Shown: positions 31,638-39,792 of the stretch, piece by piece
How the letters are laid out: each line of letters starts with the position of its first letter
Numbering within the stretch: position 1 is the first letter of the stretch
DNA from: Dyella lutea
Lineage (GTDB): Bacteria; Pseudomonadota; Gammaproteobacteria; Xanthomonadales; Rhodanobacteraceae
Direction of reading: 5' to 3'
DNA: 64,000 nt
Assembly: GCF_024158035.1 (NCBI RefSeq)
Contig: NZ_JAMZEK010000003.1
Coordinates: 682,001 to 746,000 of the forward strand
Notes under the pieces: model-generated
Seen by the model: only the letters and a program-made list of their open reading frames with translations
What the model was told of the DNA's origin: nothing
The model's database searches: none
Position numbers and translations under genes: made by a program

Positions 31638-31693
31638 GGCGGGGGCTCCGGAAGGCGTGGTCGACATGCTGCACCAACCGCCCGTGTCGGCCG

Positions 31694-31707
31694 TTGATCA
31701 GGGTCAA
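31694..31707 (-). promoter_or_regulatory. FNR/Anr box for the leftward Usp gene
   Basis: TTGAT-CAGG-GTCAA matches the Anr/FNR consensus at all ten half-site positions. It ends 56 bp from the ATG at 31637, matching the spacing of the other boxes in this window and consistent with class II activation. Confidence 0.85.
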
Positions 31708-31754
31708 CCGGCCGGGCGGCGACGACCCTTCTCCCCGGCCACCGAACAGGACCA

Positions 31755-31768
31755 TTGACGCCCATCAA
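31755..31768 (+). promoter_or_regulatory. FNR/Anr box for the rightward Usp/ATPase/cydDC unit
   Basis: TTGAC-GCCC-ATCAA, a full FNR-type box, ends 57 bp before the ATG at 31826. A -10-like TGTATA lies at 31796-31801, about 35 bp from the box centre, as expected when the regulator sits near -41. Confidence 0.85.
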
Positions 31769-31825
31769 GATGGACCCTGCCGACCTGGCGCACCCTGTAT
31801 ATGTCCACTGCGTCCGGAGCACGCC

Positions 31826-32263
31826 ATGTTCAAGCACATTCTGGTTCCTACCGACGGATCGGAGCTCTCCATCCGCGCGGCCGCCACGGCCATCGACCTC
31901 GCCCGCACCTGCGGGGCGCGCATCCTCGCCCTCCACGTGGTACCGCCCTTCCACACGATCTCCTACATGGCCGAGATGCTTGCGGCCACCGAGCTGGCTT
32001 ACACGCAGGAGTCGATCGCGCGCGCCGAACGCTTCCTTGCCGAGGTCCGCGATCGTGCCGCCAAGGCCGGCGTACCGTGCGACAGCCGCTATCTGCTGGA
32101 CGAACAGCCGCACAAGGTGATCGCACGGGTCGCCGGCGAGAACCACTGCGACCTGATCGTGATGGGCTCGCACGGCTGGCGCGGACTGAACCGCCTGCTG
32201 CTGGGCAGCGAGACGCAGAAGGTGCTGCTGACCGCCGAACCGCCCGTGCTGGTCTGCCATTGA
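31826..32263 (+). CDS. Universal stress protein, single UspA domain
   Basis: UspA-fold protein of 145 residues. It begins 'MFKHILVPTDGSELSIRAAATAIDLA' and ends with the ATP-binding signature 'GSHGWRGLNRLLLGSETQKVLLTAEPPVLV' (G-2x-G-9x-G-S pattern). ATG 31826 is preceded by CGGAG at 31814-31818. It heads a rightward series: a P-type ATPase starts 10 bp after its stop, then cydD and cydC, so the FNR box at 31755-31768 may drive all four. Confidence 0.93.
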   Translation: MFKHILVPTDGSELSIRAAATAIDLARTCGARILALHVVPPFHTISYMAEMLAATELAYTQESIARAERFLAEVRDRAAKAGVPCDSRYLLDEQPHKVIARVAGENHCDLIVMGSHGWRGLNRLLLGSETQKVLLTAEPPVLVCH

Positions 32264-32273
32264 TGCCTTCGCG

Positions 32274-34787
32274 ATGAGGGCGGAAGGCAGTCCGTCCACG
32301 GCCCCCGACGGCGACGGCAGCCACGCCGGCCTCGACCCGGCGGAGGCGGCGCGACGACTGCTGCGCGACGGCCCGAACGCCCTGCCCGGCGGCGAACACC
32401 GGCCGCTGTGGCGCACCCTGGCCAGCGTGCTGGCCGAGCCGATGCTGCTGATGCTGCTGGCCGCCGGCGGCATCTACCTGGCGCTCGGCGACCGCGCCGA
32501 AGCCGCCTTCCTGATGGGCTCGGTGCTGGTGGTGATCGGCATCACGCTCGCCCAGGAGCACCGCACGCAGCGGGCCCTCGAAGCGCTGCGCGACCTGTCC
32601 GCCCCGCGGGCGCTGGTCCAGCGCGGCGGGCAGCGGGTCCGCATCGCCGCGATCGAGGTGGTGGTGGGCGACCTGCTGGTGCTGCACGAGGGCGACCGCA
32701 TCGCCGCCGATGCCACACTGCTGGAAGGCCAGCTCGACGTCGACGAGTCGCTGCTCACCGGCGAGGCCGTTCCGGTGAACAAGCTGGTCGGCGCCGCTCC
32801 TGCCCCGCTGTTCGCAAGTACCGTGGTGACCCGCGGCCGCGGCCTCGCCCGCGTCACCGCCACCGGTGCACGAACCCGCGTCGGTGGCATCGGCCTGGCG
32901 CTGGCGAACGCGGTGGAGCCCCCCTCGCGCCTGCAGCGGTCCTCGCGCCGGCTGATCCGAACGATGACCGTCGCCGGCCTGCTGGTGGCCGCCGCCTATG
33001 CCCTGCTGCTGTGGTCGTGGGATGGCCAGGGCGCGCTGCCCAGCGTGCTGGCCGGCGTCGCGCTGAGCATGGCGCTGCTGCCGGAGGAGATCCCGGTGGT
33101 GCTCACCGTGTTCCTCGCGCTCGGCGCCTGGCGCATCGCCCGCCAGCAGGTGCTGACGCGGCGCATGCCGGCGGTGGAGACGCTGGGTGCGATCACCGTG
33201 CTGGCGGCCGACAAGACCGGCACCCTGACCCGCAACCGCATGGAGGTCGCCGAGCTGGCCATCGACGCTGGCCACTACGACGCGGCAACGGGAGGCCCGC
33301 TGGAAGAGCCGTTCCACGCACTGGTCGAGTTCGCCATGCTGGCCACGCCGGCGCAGCCGTTCGACCCGATGGAGCAGGCGATCCAGTCGTTCGGCCGGAG
33401 CCTGCTCGCCGGCACCGAACACGTGCACGCCGACTGGCTGCCGATCGCCGAGTACGGCCTCAGTCCGGAGATCCTGGCGATGACCCGGGTGTATCCGGAG
33501 CGCGCGCCCGACCGCCACCTGCTGGCCACCAAGGGCGCGCCGGAGGCGGTCGCCGACCTCTGCCACCTGGCCGAGCCCGATCTCGCCGACCTGCGCGCGA
33601 CCGTGGCGGCGATGGCCGGACGCGGCCTGCGCGTGCTCGGCGTGGCCCGCGGCCACTGGCGCGGCGACGCCCACCCGGCCAGCCAGCACGATTTCGACTT
33701 CGAGTTCCTCGGCCTCGTCGGCCTGCTGGATCCACCGCGCAGCGAGGTGCCGGCGGCGCTGGCCGAATGTCGTGCGGCGGGCGTCCGCGTGATCATGCTC
33801 ACCGGCGACCATCCGCTCACCGCGCAGGCGATCGGCCACCGCGTCGGCCTCGCCGACACGCCGGTGGTGCTGACCGGCGGCGACATCGACGCGATGGACG
33901 ACGCCACGTTGACCGCGCGCCTGCGCGACACCGACATCTGCGCCCGGGTCATGCCCGAGCAGAAACTGCGGCTGGTGCGCTGCCTGCAGGCCGGCGGCGA
34001 GGTGGTGGGCATGACCGGCGACGGCGTCAACGATGCGCCCGCGCTGCGGGCGGCCGACGTCGGCATCGCGATGGGCGAGCGCGGCACCGACGTGGCGCGC
34101 GAGGCAGCGGCGCTGGTGCTGCTGGACGACAGCTTCGCCAGCATCGTGGCGGCGATCCGGCAGGGGCGTCGCATCGACGACAACGTGCGCCGCGCCACCC
34201 GCTTCATCTTCGCCGTGCACGTGCCGGTGGTGGCGCTGGCGCTGGTGCCGGCGCTGGCGCAGTGGCCGGTGCTGCTGATGCCGGTGAACATCGTGCTGCT
34301 CGAACTTCTGATCGATCCGGCGTGCTCGGTGGTGTTCGAGGCCGACCCGGCCGCCGACACGGTGATGCGCCGACCGCCGCGCAGGGCCTCCGACTCGCCG
34401 TTCGCCCCCCGCCAATTGCTGCGCGGGCTGCTGCAGGGCGCCGGCCTCGCGGCGATCCTGCTCACGGGCTTCGGCCTGCTGCAGGACGCCGTGGGAGCGG
34501 TCCAGGCGCGCACCGGCACGTTCCTCGCCCTGCTGCTGTCGGTATTCCTGCTGACCCTTGCCAACCGCGCGCGCCACCGCGCTGGCACCGGCAATCCGTG
34601 GCTGTTGCCGATGTTCGCCGCCCTGCTGGCGATGATCGCGCTGGCGCTCGGCGTGCCGTGGCTGCGCCACGTGATGGCGATGGCCTGGCCCGCACCGGCC
34701 ACGTGGCTCGGCGTGGCGGCGATGCTCGCCGTATCCGCCGCCTGGCTGGCACTGCTGCGGCGTCGCGCCTCGCCGCGGAGCGGCTAA
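32274..34787 (+). CDS. Cation-translocating P-type ATPase
   Basis: Inner-membrane pump of 837 residues. All cytoplasmic P-type landmarks are present: actuator 'DVDESLLTGEAVPV' (TGEA in place of TGES), phosphorylation site DKTGTLT with D313, KGAPE nucleotide-domain motif, 'VIMLTGDHPLTAQAI' and the hinge 'MTGDGVNDAPAL'. TM4 carries PEEIP in place of the PEGLP of Ca2+ pumps, and TM6 has 'LLELLIDPACS' with a membrane aspartate. There is no N-terminal metal-binding domain and no CPx motif, so a soft-metal pump is unlikely; the ion is unknown. The position between an FNR-controlled usp and cydDC suggests a role under low oxygen. Confidence 0.9.
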   Translation: MRAEGSPSTAPDGDGSHAGLDPAEAARRLLRDGPNALPGGEHRPLWRTLASVLAEPMLLMLLAAGGIYLALGDRAEAAFLMGSVLVVIGITLAQEHRTQRALEALRDLSAPRALVQRGGQRVRIAAIEVVVGDLLVLHEGDRIAADATLLEGQLDVDESLLTGEAVPVNKLVGAAPAPLFASTVVTRGRGLARVTATGARTRVGGIGLALANAVEPPSRLQRSSRRLIRTMTVAGLLVAAAYALLLWSWDGQGALPSVLAGVALSMALLPEEIPVVLTVFLALGAWRIARQQVLTRRMPAVETLGAITVLAADKTGTLTRNRMEVAELAIDAGHYDAATGGPLEEPFHALVEFAMLATPAQPFDPMEQAIQSFGRSLLAGTEHVHADWLPIAEYGLSPEILAMTRVYPERAPDRHLLATKGAPEAVADLCHLAEPDLADLRATVAAMAGRGLRVLGVARGHWRGDAHPASQHDFDFEFLGLVGLLDPPRSEVPAALAECRAAGVRVIMLTGDHPLTAQAIGHRVGLADTPVVLTGGDIDAMDDATLTARLRDTDICARVMPEQKLRLVRCLQAGGEVVGMTGDGVNDAPALRAADVGIAMGERGTDVAREAAALVLLDDSFASIVAAIRQGRRIDDNVRRATRFIFAVHVPVVALALVPALAQWPVLLMPVNIVLLELLIDPACSVVFEADPAADTVMRRPPRRASDSPFAPRQLLRGLLQGAGLAAILLTGFGLLQDAVGAVQARTGTFLALLLSVFLLTLANRARHRAGTGNPWLLPMFAALLAMIALALGVPWLRHVMAMAWPAPATWLGVAAMLAVSAAWLALLRRRASPRSG

Positions 34788-34833
34788 AGCGGCCGGCCGG
34801 GCCGTCGCGCACTGCTATCCTGCGCGGGCCCGG

Positions 34834-36627
34834 ATGGCCGTCCGGCGCATCCGTCCCCTGTCCACCGAGCGTGCCCGCCGCGTGTCCGCCGCCTCCGACC
34901 TGCCGCGCCCCGAAGTCTGGCTGAAGAGCTTCCGTTCCCGGGTCCGCGCACCGCTGCGCCGGGCGACCGCACTCGGTCTCGTCAACGGCCTGCTGCTGGT
35001 CGCCCAGGCCTGGCTGGCAGCGTGGGCAATCAATGCCGGCGTAATGCACCGCGCGCCACTGGCCCGGCTGTGGCCGGCGCTGGCCGCCCTGCCGGTGGTG
35101 TTCGCACTGCGTTTCGCGCTGGCGCGTGCAGCCGAGCGCGTCGCCTTCCGCGCTGGCGCCATCGTGCGCCGCACGCTGCGTGCCGACCTGCTGGCCCACC
35201 TGCAGAAACTGGGGCCGGCGTGGCTGCAACGGCAGGCGCGCGGCGATCTGGTCACCAGTGTCGTGGGCGGTGTGGAGGCGATGGAGGGCTACTACGCGCG
35301 CTACCTGCCGACCATGGGCATGACCGCGCTGCTGCCGCTGGCGATCCTGGTCGCGGTGTTTCCCGCCGACTGGATCTCGGCGCTGGTGATGCTGGTCAGC
35401 GCACCGCTGATCCCGTTCTTCATGTGGATGATCGGCAAGGGCACCGAGGAGCTGAACCAGAAGCAGTGGCGCGTGCTGGCCTTTCTCGGCGCACGCTTCC
35501 TGGACACCCTGCAGGGCCTGACCACGCTCAAGCTGTTCGGTGCCAGCCGGCGCGAGGCGGCCGTGGTGGCTCAGGTGTCCGACGACTACCGGCGCAGCAC
35601 CATGCAGGTGCTGCGCGTGGCGTTCCTGTCGTCGGTGGTGCTGGAGTTCCTCGCCACGGTGAGCATCGCCGTGGTCGCCGTGCTGGTGGGCTTTCGCCTG
35701 ATGTGGGGCGAGCTGGCCTTCCTGCCCGGCCTGTTCGCCTTGCTGCTGGCGCCGGAGTTCTTCGGTCCGCTGCGCAACATGGGCACGGTCTACCACCTGC
35801 GCATGGAAGCGATCGGCGCGGCGGAGCGGATAGTGCAGGTCTTCGCCGAGCCCATCCTGGAGCGACGACTCGGAACGGCGCCGGCCCCTCCCGGAGCGCC
35901 GTCGCTGTCGTTCGAAGCCACGGGCTTCGCCTATCCCGACGGCACCGTGGCCCTCGACGACTGCCGCTTCACCGCACCCGCCGGCCGGGTGACCGCGATC
36001 GTCGGTGCCAGCGGTGCCGGCAAGAGCACCGTGCTGCACCTGCTGCTCGGGTTCATCGGACGCACCCACGGTCGCATCACGGTCGGTGACGTCGACCTGG
36101 CGGACATCGCCGAAACCGAGTGGCTGACGCGCGTCGCCTGGGTGCCGCAGCGCGCGCACCTGTTCGAGGGCAGCGTGGCCGACAACCTGCGACTGGCCCG
36201 CCCCGATGCCGATGATGCGCAGCTGCGCGAGGCCGCCCGCGCCGCCGGCGCCGAGGCCTTCATCGACGCGCTGCCGCAGGGCTTCGACACGCCGCTCGGC
36301 GAGCGCGGCGCCAACCTGTCCGGTGGACAGGTGCAACGACTCGCGCTGGCCCGCGCGTTCCTGAAAGACGCGCCGGTGCTGTTGCTGGACGAGCCGACCG
36401 CCCACCTGGACACGCACAGCCAGCGGGCGGTACTCGAGGCGATCGAGCGACTGGCCCGCGGTCGCACCGTGCTGCTGGTGACCCATCGCCTGCACGTGCT
36501 GGCGCTGGCCGACCACGTAGTGCTGCTCGACGGCGGACGGGTGGTCGAACAGGGCTCGCCGGAGGCGCTGCGCGCGGCCGACGGTCCGTTCGCGCGCCTG
36601 CTGGCCGCTGCCGCGGGGTCCGCATGA
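34834..36627 (+). CDS. cydD: CydD subunit of the CydDC thiol/haem ABC exporter
   Basis: Half-size ABC exporter of 597 residues required for cytochrome bd assembly. Residues 1-325 form the six-helix membrane domain ('KLGPAWLQRQARGDLVTSVVGGVEAMEGYYARYLP' is typical CydD). The ATPase domain has Walker A GASGAGKST at about 392-400, signature LSGGQVQRLALARAF, and Walker B LLLDEPTAHLD near 517. It starts 46 bp after the P-type ATPase and its stop overlaps the cydC start by 4 bp, so CydD and CydC are translationally coupled. The structural cytochrome genes lie just beyond, on the opposite strand. Confidence 0.94.
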   Translation: MAVRRIRPLSTERARRVSAASDLPRPEVWLKSFRSRVRAPLRRATALGLVNGLLLVAQAWLAAWAINAGVMHRAPLARLWPALAALPVVFALRFALARAAERVAFRAGAIVRRTLRADLLAHLQKLGPAWLQRQARGDLVTSVVGGVEAMEGYYARYLPTMGMTALLPLAILVAVFPADWISALVMLVSAPLIPFFMWMIGKGTEELNQKQWRVLAFLGARFLDTLQGLTTLKLFGASRREAAVVAQVSDDYRRSTMQVLRVAFLSSVVLEFLATVSIAVVAVLVGFRLMWGELAFLPGLFALLLAPEFFGPLRNMGTVYHLRMEAIGAAERIVQVFAEPILERRLGTAPAPPGAPSLSFEATGFAYPDGTVALDDCRFTAPAGRVTAIVGASGAGKSTVLHLLLGFIGRTHGRITVGDVDLADIAETEWLTRVAWVPQRAHLFEGSVADNLRLARPDADDAQLREAARAAGAEAFIDALPQGFDTPLGERGANLSGGQVQRLALARAFLKDAPVLLLDEPTAHLDTHSQRAVLEAIERLARGRTVLLVTHRLHVLALADHVVLLDGGRVVEQGSPEALRAADGPFARLLAAAAGSA

Positions 36628-38384
36628 CGCGCCGCCCCAACCGCGCCCAGGGACGTGCCGACCTGCGCCGGCTGGGGGCGCTGTTCCGCCCCTACCGCGC
36701 GTGGATGGCCGGCGGCGCCCTGCTGGCGCTGGCCGCCCTGCTCGCCAACGTCGGCCTGCTGGCGGTGTCCGGCCACTTCATCGCGGCGATGGCGCTGGCC
36801 GGGGCGGCCGGCATCACGCTCAACTACTTCACCCCGGCCGCGCTGATCCGCGCCTTCGCGCTGACCCGCACCGGCGGCCGTTACCTGGAACGGCTGGTGA
36901 CCCACGAGGCCACCTTCCGCCTGCTGGCGCAGCTGCGGGTGTGGTTCTACGAACGCCTCGAGCCACTGGCCCCGGCACGCCTGCAGTCGCTGCGCGCCGC
37001 CGACCTGCTGTCGCGCATCCAGGCCGACATCGACACGCTCAACCAGGTCTATCTGCGCCTGTTCGTGCCAGTGGTGGTGGCCGCGCTCGGCAGCCTGGCG
37101 ATCGTCGCGGTGATGGCCGTCTTCAGCGTGCCGGTCGCTCTGGGTACGGCGCTGGGGCTTGCGCTCGCCGGGGTGGCCTTGCCGGCCTGGCTGCGGCATC
37201 GCGGCGAGGCGGCCGGCGCCCGTGCCGTGCAGACCCGCGCCGCCCTGCGCAACGCGGTGGCCGATGCCCTCGCCGGAGCCGCCGAACTGCGCGTGTACGG
37301 CGCGGAGCACGCCCGGCATGAACGCGTGCAACGGCTCTCCGACGACCTGCTCGCCGACCAGCGCCGATTGAGCGAACTGGCCGGTTTCTCCGCCGGCGCC
37401 GTCGGCCTGTGCGCCAACCTCGCGCTGTGGTGGGCGGTGATCGCCGCAGCGCCCGCGGTGGCCGCCGGCGCGATCGCACCGGCGCAACTGGCGATGCTGG
37501 CACTGTTCGCCATGGCCGCGTTCGAGGCGGTGACGCCGCTGCCGCTGGCGTTCCAGATGCTGGGCGAGCAGCTCGCTGCGGCACGACGCATCTTTGCCGT
37601 GGTGGATGCCGAGCCGGCCGTGGCCACGCCGGACCGTCCCTCGCCCGCGCCGCGCGATGCCAGCGTGCGCTTCGAGCGCGTGCGCTTCCGCTACGAGGTG
37701 GACCGCCCCTGGGTGCTGGACGGTTTCGACCTGGCGCTCGCGCCCGGCTCACGCACCGCGCTGGTCGGTGCCAGCGGCGCCGGCAAGAGCAGCGTGCTGC
37801 AGCTGCTGGCCCGTTTTCGTGACTTCCAGGACGGCCAGGTACTGCTCGGCGGCGAGCCGCTGCGGGACTTCGCCCCGGACGACGCACGCGCCTGCTTCGC
37901 GGTGGTCTCGCAGGACGCCTACCTGTTCAACGGCACGGTGCTGGACAACCTGCTGCTGGCACGGCCGGATGCCGACGACACGGCCATCGTGGCGGCGTGC
38001 CGCGCGGCGCAGGTGCACGAGGTGATCGAGGCCCTGCCCGAGGGCTACCACACCACGCTCGGCGAAGCCGGCATGCGCCTGTCCGGTGGCCAGGCGCGCC
38101 GGCTGGCGATCGCCCGCGCGCTGCTCAAGGATGCCCCGATCCTGCTGCTGGACGAGCCCACCGAGGGCCTCGATGCCGCCACCGCCCGCGCGCTCCACGA
38201 CTCGCTGGCCGTCGCCATGGCCGGCCGCACCGTGCTGCTGATCACCCACCAGCTCGGCACGCTGGCCGGCCTGGTCGACGAGGTAGCGGTGCTGGACGGC
38301 GGGCGCGTCGTCCAGCGCGGCCGGCCCGACGATCTGGCTCGGCAACCTGGCCCCTTCCTCGACCTGCAGGACCTGCTGGGCTGA
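36624..38384 (+). CDS. cydC: CydC subunit of the CydDC thiol/haem ABC exporter
   Basis: Half-size ABC exporter of 586 residues, partner of CydD. The membrane domain contains 'YFTPAALIRAFALTRTGGRYLERLVTHEATFRLLAQLRVWFYERLEPLAPA', a hallmark of CydC. The ATPase domain has Walker A GASGAGKSS near residue 382, signature LSGGQARRLAIARALLKD and Walker B LLLDEPTEGLD. The start codon overlaps the cydD stop (ATGA). It exports reductant (cysteine/glutathione) to the periplasm and is needed for bd oxidase maturation. The stop codon lies within the terminator region of the convergent cydABX operon. Confidence 0.94.
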   Translation: MTRRPNRAQGRADLRRLGALFRPYRAWMAGGALLALAALLANVGLLAVSGHFIAAMALAGAAGITLNYFTPAALIRAFALTRTGGRYLERLVTHEATFRLLAQLRVWFYERLEPLAPARLQSLRAADLLSRIQADIDTLNQVYLRLFVPVVVAALGSLAIVAVMAVFSVPVALGTALGLALAGVALPAWLRHRGEAAGARAVQTRAALRNAVADALAGAAELRVYGAEHARHERVQRLSDDLLADQRRLSELAGFSAGAVGLCANLALWWAVIAAAPAVAAGAIAPAQLAMLALFAMAAFEAVTPLPLAFQMLGEQLAAARRIFAVVDAEPAVATPDRPSPAPRDASVRFERVRFRYEVDRPWVLDGFDLALAPGSRTALVGASGAGKSSVLQLLARFRDFQDGQVLLGGEPLRDFAPDDARACFAVVSQDAYLFNGTVLDNLLLARPDADDTAIVAACRAAQVHEVIEALPEGYHTTLGEAGMRLSGGQARRLAIARALLKDAPILLLDEPTEGLDAATARALHDSLAVAMAGRTVLLITHQLGTLAGLVDEVAVLDGGRVVQRGRPDDLARQPGPFLDLQDLLG

Positions 38385-38385
38385 A

Positions 38386-38416
38386 AAAAACGAGGGGACC
38401 GTTGCCGGTCCCCTCG
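38386..38416 (-). terminator. Intrinsic terminator of the leftward cydABX operon
   Basis: On the minus strand a hairpin cgaggggacc / ggtcccctcg (38391-38400 and 38407-38416) is followed by a run of seven T (the AAAAAAA just after the cydC stop on the plus strand). It ends the ompW-cydABX transcript and may also stop the cydDC transcript. Confidence 0.88.
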
Positions 38417-38440
38417 CCCCCTTCCCCGCAAGCATCCGGC

Positions 38441-38644
38441 TCAGTGGCCGGCCGGCTCCGTCTCGTCGACGGAGCCGTCGTGCGCGTCCATCCAGGCGCC
38501 GCCGGCGGCGGCCACCAGCACGATCATCGCGGTGCCGACGAACCAGGCGAAATACCAGGAGCCGTAGTCGCCCAGGATCACGCCCATCACGATCGCCACC
38601 ACGGCAAGCAGCATGTAGATCAGGAATTGCAGCAAGGTCTTCAT
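38441..38644 (-). CDS. cydX: Extended CydX-like small subunit of cytochrome bd oxidase
   Basis: Encodes 67 residues. Residues 30-38 read WYFAWFVGT, the near-invariant opening of CydX (E. coli CydX begins M-WYFAWILGT), followed by a hydrophobic helix and an acidic tail. Unlike the usual 35-40-residue CydX, an extra hydrophobic segment (residues 3-25) precedes the motif, giving two membrane helices. The start at 38644 is supported by AAGGAG directly upstream. It is the last gene after cydA and cydB, 11 bp from cydB, the classic CydX position. CydX stabilises the haems of bd oxidase; whether the N-terminal extension is cleaved or binds another partner is unknown. Confidence 0.82.
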   Translation of the reverse strand: MKTLLQFLIYMLLAVVAIVMGVILGDYGSWYFAWFVGTAMIVLVAAAGGAWMDAHDGSVDETEPAGH

Positions 38645-38655
38645 GGCTCGCTCCT

Positions 38656-39789
38656 TCAGTACGCGTGTTCGTCGTGCTGGATCGCCGCGGCATCGACCTC
38701 GCCGCGCATCACCCAGAACGCCCAGCTGGTGTACCAGACCACCAGCGGCACGAACACCGCGGCAAATCCGGTCGCCCACAGCAGCGTGGTCTGGCTCGAC
38801 ACCGAGTTCCACAGCGTCAGGCTCTGCGACGGCTCGCTGCTGGACGGCATCAGGAACGGGAACAGTGCCGCGCCCACCGTGCCGATCACGCCGATCCAGG
38901 CGCCCGCACCCAGCCACCAGGCCAGCGTGGACCGCTTGCCGCGCACGGCCAGCAGGCCCAGCAACATGCCGGCATAGCCGAGCGCCGGCACCGCCCACAG
39001 CAGTGGCTGGCTGCGGTAGTTGGCCAGCAGTCCACCGGTGACGATGCTCGCCTGCTGCTGCAGCGGATTCTGCGGCATACCCGGTGCCGGCGCGTGCTCG
39101 AGCACGAAGCCCGGCAGGAACGACACCCAGATCCCGCCCAGCGTGAACAGCACGATCGCAGCGATCGCCGCGCCCATCGCCGCCTTGCGCGCACGCGGTG
39201 CGACAGCACCACCGGCGCGCCCCATCAGCATCACGCCCCCCATGTAGATCGACAGCGAGAGCGACAGCAGGCCACACAGCACGGCGAACGGATTGAGCAG
39301 GGACACAAAGCTGCCGGTGTAGTACGAGCGCATGTCCCAGTCGAAGTGGAACGGCACGCCCTGCAGCATGTTCCCCATCGCGGCGCCGTAGATGATCATC
39401 GGCACCGCGCCGCTGACCAGCAGCGCCCAGTCCCAGGCGTTGCGCCAGGTGGCCGAAGGCAGCTTGCTGCGGTACTCGAAGCCGAGCGGACGCACGATCA
39501 TCGTCCACAGCAGCAGCAGCATCACCACGTACAGGCCGGAAAACGCCGTGGCGTAGATCAGCGGGAACGCCGCGAAGATCGCGCCGCCGCCGAGGATGAA
39601 CCACACCTGGTTGCCGTCCCAATGCGGACCGATCGCGTTGAGGCAGACCCGGCGTTCGTTGTCGTCACGACCGACGAAGCGCAGCAGCGTGCCCACGCCC
39701 ATGTCCATGCCGACCATGATCGCCAGGCCCATCAGCAGCACGCCGAGCACCAGCCACCAGAGCACCTTGAGTCCGAAATACAGTTCCAT
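38656..39789 (-). CDS. cydB: Cytochrome bd ubiquinol oxidase subunit II
   Basis: Membrane protein of 377 residues with the CydB pattern: 'LWWLVLGVLLMGLAIMVGMDMGVGTLL', 'RRVCLNAIGPHWDGNQVWFILGGGAIFAAFPLIYATAFSGLY' and 'GAALFPFLMPSSSEPSQSLTLWNSVSSQTTLLWA'. The W-D-G-N-Q-V-W segment is highly conserved in the family. It pairs with CydA to form the quinol-oxidising, oxygen-reducing high-affinity oxidase in the inner membrane. It starts 3 bp after the cydA stop and is followed 11 bp later by the CydX-like gene. Confidence 0.96.
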   Translation of the reverse strand: MELYFGLKVLWWLVLGVLLMGLAIMVGMDMGVGTLLRFVGRDDNERRVCLNAIGPHWDGNQVWFILGGGAIFAAFPLIYATAFSGLYVVMLLLLWTMIVRPLGFEYRSKLPSATWRNAWDWALLVSGAVPMIIYGAAMGNMLQGVPFHFDWDMRSYYTGSFVSLLNPFAVLCGLLSLSLSIYMGGVMLMGRAGGAVAPRARKAAMGAAIAAIVLFTLGGIWVSFLPGFVLEHAPAPGMPQNPLQQQASIVTGGLLANYRSQPLLWAVPALGYAGMLLGLLAVRGKRSTLAWWLGAGAWIGVIGTVGAALFPFLMPSSSEPSQSLTLWNSVSSQTTLLWATGFAAVFVPLVVWYTSWAFWVMRGEVDAAAIQHDEHAY

Positions 39790-39792
39790 CGC

